From contig OX336388.2 of assembly GCA_946902985.2 (NCBI GenBank), positions 125,713,894 to 125,777,893 of the forward strand: a stretch of DNA of 64,000 nt. The letters run 5' to 3'. The notes under the pieces are model-generated. The model was not told the DNA's origin, made no database searches, and saw only the letters and a program-made list of their open reading frames with translations. Position numbers and translations under genes: made by a program. Positions 10,227-20,070 of this stretch are shown here, piece by piece (within the stretch, counting starts at the first letter, position 1; every line of letters begins with the position of its first letter). This stretch comes from Meconema thalassinum (lineage: Eukaryota; Arthropoda; Insecta; Orthoptera; Tettigoniidae).

Positions 10227-11085
10227 TCCTGAAATACGATATATTCTTAGATAGGGAAGGATGGAACTTGAAGTCAACAAAAAACAGAATGCGTATAACT
10301 AATTTCCTGCATATTCTGCTGTCAACTTCCGTTCCTTGTACTAAGTAGTTGGAAACATTGTACATATCACCCATTTAAGATTTGATTGCCGCTGAGCATG
10401 GCTGCTCATTTAGCAGGAGCCCCGCGGGGTAAAGAGGAGGACGCAGTGATGACACAGTGCAGTCTGCACATAAGTCAAGCAGCATTGCACGCGCTACCTG
10501 TCTTAGAAGCGCAGATAAGCGTCATGTCACCACGGCCAGCTACTGGAGCTGAGTCATATCCTACACGCGCAACTGTACCTGTCCACGAAGCAGAGTGACG
10601 TGTGACACAAGTAAACAGAGAATAGTTCCCATCTCGACCGCCGGCAATCAATTCGTGAAGGGTAATACCCTTGAAAGTTTCACCCGCTGTTTGCTGTGTA
10701 CCTTGTGCATGGAAATGAGGCTTAATTCCCCTACAGTAGAGGGCGAAATTGATTGAAGTGCAGATGGCAAGAATACTCAGAAGTTATTAAAAACGACAAT
10801 AATGGACATGAAGGTCTAAAAATGTATTATTTTTATTTTCTACTTTGTGGTGTTATACTCCATTTTAAATACTTTATTATAATAAATTAAAGACTCAAAG
10901 AGTTATCACAATATTATTCAAGAATTTATTGACCTCCCTTCTCCTCACCTGTGATCCATCATGTTGTAGGATTTCTTCTCCTCTCATTTCTTATGTGGCA
11001 TATTTACTAACCTCATGTAATGAACGAACCCGGGGGCATAGCAACCGGTTGGGCAGGAGCTTCCCTAGATAGATGCCCGCATCCC
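10227..11085. other. Unassigned, with a GC-richer island at 10385-10740
   Basis: 10386-10598 is open on the plus strand for 70 codons, but the peptide has no recognisable domain and the island shows no splice or promoter structure I trust. The remainder is AT-rich. Confidence 0.35.
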
Positions 11086-11863
11086 CAGGGCTTCCAGCGA
11101 CTCACTTTTCTCACTATTATTCACTATTTTCAAAGCAGCCTCACTTTTCTCACTATTTAATAAAATTACTCACTATTCTCACTTTTTTTTTACAACACTG
11201 GTCACATTCTGCGTTAAAAATGTCTCGTGCACAATCATATTGCTAGAAACGACCCAAAATATACCCATGAATGGGTGGTTCATTTTTCTGCCATCGGTGC
11301 CTGAGCGCGCTGCCGGCAGCAAGCCAGGTGGCCAGAAAGCATGAAAAGCTTCCATAGTACAATACCACAGCCGGAGCTGTGCAGCGATCGCCAAAAATTT
11401 TAACAAAAGTTCATATTTATATTTTCGTTTTACGATTTAAATTTCGAGTGTTGCATTGAGTTTCCAATCCATTATTTCCAAGTGTCCTTTAACTACATGA
11501 AAAGTCACAAACAGTACTCAGAGATATTAACATAGGCGCAATTTTGTTGACTTTTTTGGGGCGCTAATTTGTTTTTCCGATACACATTCTTAAAAATTTT
11601 GTCTATTTCAATACAGTTTTTTGGGGGGGGGCTATGGTTTGTTTTTGGGGAGCTTAGCCACCCAAGCCACCCCCCCCCCCCCCCCCCCCCCCCCAATTGC
11701 GCCTACAGATATCGACAAACTTTAAAATTATGAACCAGATATACGGCCATAAATGCGAATAATGCTATGAATTTACTCACTTTTTCATACAAGAACTTCA
11801 CTTTTTTGAAGAAAAAACTCACTATTTCACTATTTTTGGACGAGTGAGTGGATGGAAGCCCTG
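11086..11863. mobile_element. Non-autonomous hAT element
   Basis: The terminal repeats are CAGGGCTTCCAGCGACTCAC and the inverse of CAGGGCTTCCATCCACTCAC. Internal ACTCACTATT-type motifs repeat near both ends. Flanks CCGCATCC and CCGTATTC could be an aged 8-bp duplication. No transposase is present. Confidence 0.7.
11533..11705. mobile_element. Small MITE-like element with a C25 tract, nested in the hAT
   Basis: It is bounded by inverted TAGGCGCAATT and AATTGCGCCTA. It contains G8-G9 and C25 homopolymers (C25 at 11670-11694). The target duplication is unclear. Confidence 0.45.
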
Positions 11864-12224
11864 CCGTATTCCCATCCTTGTAGATTATTTGTGAATGGGG
11901 TATAAACTACTGTATTTACTGGGATAATTGTCGCACCATACTTTTCAAATCCATATTTAGTTAGTAAAATTTCATGGTCCTTACCGTCGCATAGCACACA
12001 CGTATTTGTGCGCCATACGGCCGCACTTCATACCGCAAGCTTATAACCTGGTGTGACTTGGTTGAAAAGAGTCTGTACCATGTCTATTCCTGCGGACTAT
12101 GTGAGTGGCCAGCACGTGGCACACTAGTCTTTGGAAAGTCAAATATAAGAGGGGAGGGTTGAAAGATCTATGGATCCATTGCTTCTATGAACTAGTTTGT
12201 GAATGACTAGTTTCACACTGTGCT
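11864..12224. other. Unassigned DNA
   Basis: No gene or bounded element recognised. Confidence 0.4.
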
Positions 12225-12608
12225 GCAATAATCTGCCAGGGGGGGAGTGGTTCTCGTGTCTGATTACTAACCCCAAGCTTGCAGGTTCGTTCCTGACCGT
12301 GGTAAGTGATTTTTAAAGGTGGCAATAATGACGACACACATGCCATACGATGTTGGCATGTTAAAGAACCCATTTGAATTCAGTAGGCTTTGTTCATACT
12401 GGCAAAATTAATCTCAGGATTTTCCGCCAACACAAAGTTCCTCATTTCTCTACTAGAAGGCGCTTTAAAGTCAAGGAGCTTAGATATCTAACCTCCTTGA
12501 CTTTCATAGTTATTCAAGGAACAACGAAATTCGACATGAGAGCTGCCCTCTGGGTTTGAAATAGCAAAGCTTGCACCCGGCCACAGAGGCCATACGATAT
12601 TAATATTA
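12225..12608 (+). mobile_element. tRNA-derived SINE (family B), copy 2
   Basis: The head contains ACTAACCCCAAGCTTGCAGG and B-box-like GGTTCGTTCC, followed by the shared body CATGTTAAAGAACCCATTTG and AGCTTAGATATCTAACCTCC, and an AT-rich tail near 12600. Confidence 0.65.
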
Positions 12609-13485
12609 TCTGCCACACCAAGAACCCCAGAATCTATTTGCTATTGGTTAGGTACTGAACATGGCACTTCGTTTAATTTGAATTGTTAATGCACGTAGTC
12701 TTTCGTCTAGCGTCAACTGCTTCAATGGAAACATCGCTACAGATAAAAAATATAAGGTTTTTATCAGTCCTATATACTTCCGATGCCTCCTTGCTTGCAT
12801 GGTACCGAAATCAAGCTACCTATATATTCGAATGTAATGCACACTTTTTTCAGGCAAATTATGTCCCGATAAGTCGAGTGCACACTAGATTTGAGCACAA
12901 ACTTGAAAGCTTCCCTGATCATAGACAAGTGCCTCCACTACTCGAGTACCCTCGTCTCGTCTGTGCTTTTCATTCAACTTGCTTTTGCGATAAAGTCCGG
13001 CCATAACGTGGTTACGACTTTATTTAAATTTGCTAAATACTCTTAGTTTCGAATCGGCAGAACTTGAAATCAAGCCTAAACGACTATTATGAAATTCATG
13101 ACTCGCCATTAAAAGATCGTAAGGGATCAAGCTTACTTGGCAAGAATAAGACCAAATTTAACAATGAGAGCCGGTCGGCGCAGCATAGCTACCTCAAAGG
13201 CATGATCGGCGTTGGATTCGAATTCGATACATACAGAAGGGTAATTTAAATATATCTGAACTTGCTGCATATCTTGTAATCGAACAAATTTCTCGTGTAC
13301 AAACGAGCTAGAAATAGATGCATTAGTATTTTTGAAAAATCACAATTTAGGGTAATATTGCTGACCGAGAGAACTGCATATCTTTTACTTAGGACTTCAT
13401 ATCGTGGAATGACGTCACGAGATAGATTGTTACAAAGTTGCGATATATCGCTATAGGTCTATGGCATCGATACAGCCAAGACCAA
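12609..13485. other. Unassigned DNA
   Basis: A 107-codon open frame (12683-13006, +) has no recognisable domain. Nothing else is supported. Confidence 0.35.
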
Positions 13486-14134
13486 CTACAATCTTACTTA
13501 CTTCATTGGCCACACGAACCGAAGTCGGTTCATTGCCTCACTCTTTAGCCTCTTCCATTGGTCTCTGTTGATGGCCATATTCTCATTGGCTCCCAGTGTC
13601 TCCAGGTCTTTCTTGACTCCATCCATCCACCTCTGTTTTGGTCTGCCCAGGGGTCTCGTACCTTGTGGCTTCCTTTCTATATAGCACTGTCTTCACCATT
13701 TTCTCTTCTCTTCTCAGGACATGTCCTAGGCATTCAATTCTTCTGCTCTTTATTACAGCTGTCACATCGGGTTCATTAAACAGCATGCGGATTTCAATAT
13801 TTTTTCTTCTTCTAAAGATTCCATTTTCAGACACTGGCCCAAAAACTTTTCTTAACACCTTGTTTTCAAAAGTTATAATTTTTACATTAATACTGGTCGC
13901 GCGATTGTCTCGTAAATGCGGAGTTTTGTTGTTTTCGTTAATAGCCTGCTGGTAAATAGTTTATTCATTGAGAAGAGACACCTCTCTGCAGATTTTAGCC
14001 GGTTCATTACTTCCTCCTCCATGTTGTTGGCATTGACTGTACTCCCTAGGTATTTGAAAGACCTAGTCTTCCTAAATTCCATATCTTCTATTGCCAGTAC
14101 TCCCTCTGTTTCCTCTTCATTGAGTCTGGTTATA
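13486..14134 (-). pseudogene. 3' part of the interrupted LINE (post-RT tail)
   Basis: Minus strand from 14134: TRLNEEETEGVLAIEDMEF, then RSFKYLGSTVN, MNRLKSAERCLFSMNKLF, YETIARPVLM, NKVLRKVFGPVSENG and IECLGHVLRREEKMVKTVL. This is the conserved region after the RT catalytic domain. It is the continuation of the RT half at 17757-20070: the upper half stops in NQDKTECIIV and this half resumes at the expected next residues. The 3' end near 13490 finishes in an AAGTAAGTAAG-type short repeat. It has several frameshifts. Confidence 0.8.
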
Positions 14135-14608
14135 ACGGAACAAGTTAGACCTGAACCTTCCACTGCTCATGTGCGTCCAGGTGCATTACGTCATACCCCC
14201 GCCAGGAGTCTTTGTCAACCAGTGAGTGCATACTTCGTCACGTGCTAGTTAGATGTTGCCAAGTAGTAATTCTTCCCAGAACCTTGGCAGAGTACAGATG
14301 CTGTTAAGGCATGCGATGCAAGACGGAGCAGTTCTGTTCTCTGACAAGCACGGCAACAAGTTTGCTGTCAGGAATGTGTGTGAAGTAGGTGCGGTGCGCT
14401 CTCAGTTCATTACCACGTGCTACCTTCTTTGAGTTGAGTTGTTTTAATAATATTAGTTAACCCATAATCGATTGCTTCATTGTTGTATCATAATGCATTA
14501 TGTCCTGTTGCAGCTACAGTAATTATTGGTGTGAGTTTTGAGAGTTAGATTTATTGTGGTTAACGTGTTAAAAATGTGCTTTTTGGAAACTTTTTAGTGT
14601 TTGAAATT

Positions 14609-14910
14609 ATGCAATCCACTTCGAAAGGTGTACCCGGGAGACCTCTGAAGAGCCAGGCTATAGAAATAATAAACAATGTTGCTCTGGTCCTAAGGAAATA
14701 TAAAGAGAAATACAATTTAAATTATAATATTGTTGCTGCAACTAGTGAGGCTACTGGTAAATCAGAGTCCACTGTGAAGAGAATATTAAAGGAAAGCAGG
14801 ATCTGCAAAGTTTGTATCACCGAAAAAAAGAAGAAACCCTCGGAAGAAACGTGTCGAGTTCGATAGTTTTACGGCAGCTGTAATATGCAGAAAAATACAA
14901 GAATTTTATC
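14609..14910 (+). pseudogene. Sailor-like transposase, N-terminal part
   Basis: It starts at ATG 14609, MQSTSKGVPGRPLKSQAIEI, then a helical region ending AATSEATGKSESTVKRILKE, a plausible DNA-binding helix-turn-helix. One frameshift after KVCITEKKKK moves to the frame VEFDSFTAAVICRKIQEF at the 14901-14910 insertion point. After the inserted LINE the same frame continues YTVKKTVSIYQK at 16436 onwards, so both parts belong to one gene. Confidence 0.7.
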
Positions 14911-16429
14911 ATCTTCATGTTTTTCAGTCAAGCGACTGGTCTGCCCCTACAATGAGTCTTTTCCACGTTGTTCGGCCTTGTGCTGTCCTTTTGCCCATTT
15001 CATAACTTCGTAGGCCAGAGCTATCTAGGAAAGATCTCATGAAAGTGTTCCGTGGCCTCCCGCGAGGGCGTTTTCCAGGTATTTTGCCTTCTAGTATGTC
15101 GATCATCAGGCCACCATGTCGTAACCTGTGGCCAAGCCAGGTGGATCTCCTATATATCTGGCTGATCATTTTTCTCTACCCAGCTGATCTTTTCCATTCG
15201 GCGCCAACACCACATCTCAAACGCTTCTAGTCGTTTAATGTCACCTCTATTCATTGACCAGGTCTCACTGCAGTACATTGCAACTGGCCATATGTAGGTC
15301 TTAACCAGTTGTTTTCTAAGGCTGAGGGACATCGAGCGTTGACAAATTAGAGAATGCTTTTCACGGAATGCCTGCTTGGCCATGGCTATACGGCTCCTGA
15401 TTTCAACTTCACATCGTAGGTCTTATGTGAAGATCTGACCAAGGTATTTAAAACGACTGACCTGTTGTACTGGTTCTTTATTTATGGTAATATTTAGTTC
15501 ATGTTGATGCTTACTTATCACCAGAATCTTGGTCTTCTTAAAATTGATTTTCATTCCATAACTGTAGCTGTATCATTTAAACATTGCAACATGTTTGTTA
15601 ATGTATGCGGATTTACTGCTAGTAATGCCAGATCATCAGCAAATTTAATATTCTGGATAAGTCTTCCACCAACTTTCACTCCCATATTAGAACCTTTAAA
15701 AGCCCACTTTAGTTATAGCTTCAGCGAAGTCATTGAACAGTCCAGGGGACAATAAACAACCTTGTCGCACACCTTTGCGGATCTTAGCGGGTTCTGATAC
15801 GTCATTTCTAAGCCGAACAACAGCAGTTTGATTTATATACAGATCAAATATTAATCTGATTAATCGATGTGGACATCCTATTTGATTCAGAAGAGGAAAC
15901 AGCTTGTGCCAGCTGACTTTATCAAATGCTTTTTCGAAGTCTACAAAGCACACGTAAAGGTTTCTGTTTACACTTAACATCTTTTCTCCAAGACATCGCA
16001 AGGATCCGATAGCATCACGTGTAGACATATTCTTTCCAAAACCAAATTGAGAGTTGTCTAGATACTGTTCGATGTATATTTCCATCCTTTTCCTTAAAAT
16101 CTGCAGAAGTATCTTTGATGCATGAGGGATGAGACTAATGGTCCGATAGTCACTGCATTCAACTGGTACAGTCTTCTTTGGAATTGGAATGATGACGCTG
16201 GTGTAAAACTCCTGAGGCCATTTACCTTCTTCGAAAATTCTTGCTACCAATTTGAATATCTATTCAAGTGTACTATCCCCACTATTCTTGATTAGTTCGG
16301 CAGGAACATTGTCAATACCTGGTGTTTTACCCATGGATATTGATTTTAGAGCTTCATCGAACTCTGATCTAATAATTCTATCTTCTGCAATTGACCTGTA
16401 TTCCTCGCCATGTATTGGCAAAACGAATG
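14911..16429 (-). pseudogene. 5'-truncated LINE inserted in the Sailor-like transposase
   Basis: Minus strand, from 16420: RSEFDEALKSISMGKTPGID, then IPIPKKTVPVECSDYRTISL, FVDFEKAFDKVSWHKL (RT motif A region), VRQGCLLSPGLFNDFAEAI (motif B), a tail SETWSMNRGDIKRLEAFEMW, and IYRRSTWLGHRLRHGG to RPRGRPRNTF. The motif C YADD region near 15690-15600 is broken by frameshift. The copy is bordered by a 9-bp direct repeat GAATTTTAT at 14901-14909 and 16430-16438. The 3' end is a GATGATAAA-type tail. Loss of the endonuclease and N-terminal RT shows 5' truncation. Confidence 0.8.
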
Positions 16430-17400
16430 GAATTTTATACCGTAAAAAAAACAGTGTCCATCTATCAGAAAATTACTGATCGCCTTGAGAAATGATGGGG
16501 TACTGGAGTGTAGCAGGGAATATCTTCGAATGAAGATTCGGGAAATAGGCTTCAGATGGAGGAAATGCCAAAGCAATAGGAGAATTTTAATAGAAAACCC
16601 CGAGATCGCATCATGGAGAGCAAATTAGACAATAATCTATCTGGATGAAACTTACCTTCACTCAAATCACACAACTACATATTGTTGGCAGTCTGGAGAG
16701 ACTAGTGCAACGGTCCCGGTGTCAAAGGGTCCTCGGTTAATAATTGTTTACGCAGGAAGTGAATCTGGTTTTGTTCCCGGTGCTCTGTTAGTGTTTAAGT
16801 CTCAGAAGTGGGGATTATCATGAAGATATGAATTTTGATAATTTCTCACGATGGCTTCGGGATCGTTTGTTGCCCAACCTTCCCAAAAGGTCAGTTGTTG
16901 TGCTTGACAACGCATCATACCACAGTGTACAGAGGGATAAGAAGCCTACTTCTGTCACTCTGAAAGAAGATATAAGGGAAAGGTTGAAGAACCATGGAAT
17001 TGTTTGAGCCTAAAATGACAAAACCGCAGCTTCTCGGACTAGTAAAGGTTGTTTCAGATGAGAAGCACTTCGTAGTAGATGACATAATCAGACAAGAGGG
17101 TCATGATTTACTGCGTCTGCCTCCATACCTTCCAGATTTGAACCCTATCGAGCTAGTATGGGGTTGGTCATGAGTGTCTTTCAACTAGCTTACAGGAGAA
17201 AAAAGCCTTCTTGATGTTTTGTCTTAAGTATTCATCAGAACAATGGCAAGGCTGTTGTTCTCACGTGCGCAAAATAGAAGAAGAATACTGGCAACATGAC
17301 GGGTTGAGTACTGCGCAATTGACAATATCATCATTCAGCTGCTTGGCGATGATCCTAGTTCTGAGTTGAGTTCCGAGGACAGCGGAAGCTCATCTGAGGA
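16430..17400 (+). pseudogene. Sailor-like transposase, DDE domain
   Basis: Frames from 16436 give REIGFRWRKCQSNRRILIEN, then IIYLDETYLHSNH (first D, about 16645), VPVSKGPRLIIVYAGSES, RSVVVLDNASYHSVQRD (second D, about 16900), FEPKMTKPQLLGLVKVV, and LRLPPYLPDLNPIELVWG (E, about 17150). It ends in an acidic tail, QLLGDDPSSELSSEDSGSSS. At least three frameshifts or stops (near 16820, 17007 and 17173) make it inactive. Confidence 0.75.
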
Positions 17401-17756
17401 TATTAAAGGTAGGCCTATAGATATTACTTATATTGTTGTTTTTTATTAGATTTATTATTATTATTATTGTTATATTTTTATTTATTTACAGTATTCCATT
17501 ATTTTCCCCGTGTGATTTCCACTTTATACTCGTTTGCACAACATGTATTGAATAGCATGAGAGCATGCTATGTCACCGAGAATGCTCCTTTTGATGCTTT
17601 ACGCTTGCATAACATTAACATAACCACGACGAGCAGCGTGCAGCTCCAAACAGCTGTTGCAGCAAAGAGGGGAAATCACGCGTGCGCCTAGTGATCCCAG
17701 CACTTCCCCTCCTTGACGAGACTCCGCCATGACAGGCCAGGTCTAATTTGCCACGC

Positions 17757-20070
17757 TATACAATGATACACTCTGTCTTATCTTGATTGATCCTCAGACC
17801 AACTCTTTGTGCTTCTTCTATTAGAACTTAAGCTGTTCTTTTTAGTTCCTCTTTCTCCTCTGCCAAAACCACAATGTCATCGGCAAACACTAAGAGTTTT
17901 TCACCACCTACAATCGTACCTCTTCCAATCGATGATGCTCTTTTAAGTGTTTTTTCCAAAACCAAGTTAAACAGGCTGGGTGATATGAAATCTCCCTGTT
18001 TGACACCCGTCTCCACAGTAAAACATTCAGATTCCCTGCTTTCAACTCTCACTTTGCATTCCGTTTTCTCAATGCTCATTCTTGTCAGCCCGATCAGTTT
18101 CGAAGGTATTCCCGATTCTTCCATTATCCTCCAGATGCTTTCTCTGTTGACACTATCATAGGCCTTTTTGAAGTCTATAAATAAGCAGTATACCTTTTTA
18201 TCAAATTCCCACGTCTTTTCAATTATCTGTCCGAGTATGAATATTTGGTCTGTTGTTGACATGCCTTTCCGAAAACCGGCCTGGTGTTCTTCAAGGTTTT
18301 CCTCTATGTATGGTAGTAGCCTATGTAAGAGAATGCACGCAAGAATCTTGTATGCGCTACATAATAATGATATGCCCCTGTAATTCTCACACTTGGTTCT
18401 TTTTCCTTTCTTATATATTGGGCATATTACTGCTTGTTGCCATTCATTGGGCATCTTTTCATTTCTCCATACTTGCAGTATCAATCGATACAGTGCTTTT
18501 CTGCATGCTTCTCCACCTTGTTTTAGCAGTTTTATTGCCATGCCGTCGGTTCCTGGAGCTTTGCTGTTCTTCATTTGCTTGAGAGCTTCATCCATTTCCT
18601 TCATTGTAGGCTCCTCCACATTTGGTTGGGGTCCTTCATATGTCTTTGTTTCCTCAGTCACTTCTTTTCCCTCAGGGACATTCAACAATTCTTCAAAATA
18701 GTCCTTCCATAACTTCATGCCCTCTTCTTGACCAGCCACCAAATCACCTTCATTGTTTCCCATCGCTACGATTCTTGGTCTGCACCCCGTCTTGAAATAC
18801 CTTGCATACCTATAGAATTCTCTTACATTGTTCTTGTTTCTGTCTTCTTCAGCTTTTTCCAGTTGCTTGTTGATGAACTGCCTCTTTTCTTTACGTATTA
18901 CTCTCCTTGTTTCTCTCGCTGCCTCCACGTATTCTTCTCTGGATTGTGGGGTGTCTTTATCTAGCATCCTCTGTTTGTACTTCTTTCTCTTTTTGATCGC
19001 CTCTTTGCACTCCTCACTGAACTTTATCTTGTCCTGTCCTTTATTTTCTTTCTTCTTTAGGTGTTCCTTTGCAGTCTCAGTCACAATGGATTTGAATGTT
19101 TCCCAGCTGTTATCTTCCCCTTCCTCTTTTCTTTCTCCTTCTTCTAGCTCTTCCAGAACTTGACAACGATTTTGTAGCATTAGCTGGTACTCGCTTCGTG
19201 TTTCCTCATTTTCCAGTAGGCTTACTTCAATTTTGCCTTTTAGTGTGCCTGCTTTCGTCATCTTCTCTCGTGATATTCTTTGTTTCACTTTAATTAATAC
19301 CAGATTGTGATCACTTCCCTTTTCTGCTCCTCGTACTGCTCTGACATCCTCGATTCCACTTGCATGTCTTGAATCCACCAAAACTTGGTCAATCTGGTTG
19401 GTATATCGCCCTCCTGGAGCGTTCCATGTTCCTAGGTGAATCTTGCCTTTTAGTGTGCCTGCTTTCGTCATCTTCTCTCGTGATATTCTTTGTTTCACTT
19501 TAATTAATACCAGATTGTGATCACTTCCCACTTCTACTCCTCGTACTGCTCTGACATCCTCGATTCCACTTGCATGTCTTGAATCCACCAAAACTTGGTC
19601 AATCTTGTTGGTATATCGCCCTCCTGGAGCGTTCCATGTTCCTAGGTGAATCTTCTTGTGTGGGAACATTGAGCTGGCGATCTTCATGTCCTTTGCAGTT
19701 GCAAATGTTACCAGCCTTAACCCATTATCATTTGACTCTTTGCAGTTTGAACACCAACTTTTGTGTTTGCGTCCTCTATCACCATTTTCATGTCGTATTG
19801 CGGCATCCCGTCGTATACTTGTTCAACCGTTTCATAAAAGCAGTCCTTTTCATCTGCAGGGGCATGTACAGCGAGGATGGACATGCTCTGAAACCTTCCC
19901 TTCATTCTCACATAACAGAGCCTTTCGCTGATTGCTTCATATTTAACCACAGCGTGCACTATTTTATTGTTGACTGCTATTCCCGTTCCAAGTTGCCCTT
20001 TTGTTCCTACAATCTTAGAGAATTTAATTTAGGTTTTTGCGTCAAATCTAGACCCTCGTAAATACAGTAT
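17757..20070 (-). pseudogene. 5' part of the interrupted LINE: endonuclease and reverse transcriptase
   Basis: Minus strand from about 20070: KIVGTKGQLGTGIAVNNKI, SMSILAVHAPADEKD (apurinic-type endonuclease), DANTKVG near 19770 (where GDFN is usual), then SDHNLVLIKVKQR (C-terminal catalytic SDH). RT follows: CENYRGISLLCSAYKILA, HQAGFRKGMSTTDQIF, CLFIDFKKAYDSVNRESI (motif A), GVKQGDFISPSLFNLVLE (B) and LLVFADDIVVLAEEKEEL (C, catalytic FADD). A stop follows KRTA at 17828. The order EN then RT without RNase H fits RTE-like and related clades. A 210-bp stretch of the endonuclease is tandemly duplicated in frame. Confidence 0.85.
19231..19650 (-). repeat. In-frame 210-bp tandem duplication in the LINE endonuclease
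   Basis: Two 70-residue units, each starting IHLGTWNAPGGRYTN and ending MTKAGTLKGK, stand head to tail. They differ at a few residues (NKID versus NQID, GVEVG versus GAEKG). The duplicated part includes the SDHN catalytic histidine. Confidence 0.85.

Larger units (their letters stand above)
14135..17756 (+). mobile_element. Sailor-like (IS630-Tc1-mariner, about DD82E) transposon inserted in the LINE
   Basis: The terminal repeats are ACGGAACAAGTTAGACCTG and the inverse of GCGTGGCAAATTAGACCTGG, each next to TA (14133-14134 and 17757-17758; the duplication could be TATA). It carries a split transposase: an N-terminal helix-turn-helix part at 14609-14900 and a DDE part at 16430-17400. The D-to-E spacing of about 81-82 residues fits the Sailor group of that superfamily and not Tc1 (34). 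A LINE at 14911-16429 interrupts the gene. Confidence 0.7.

Noticed and set aside
10386..10598. A 70-codon GC-rich open frame
   Set aside because: The peptide shows no domain or heptad pattern and the island lacks exon-like boundaries.
18828..19163. Long serine/leucine-rich open frames on the plus strand
   Set aside because: They are antisense shadows of the LINE endonuclease/RT coded on the minus strand; the same applies at 42409-43038 and 47945-48403.
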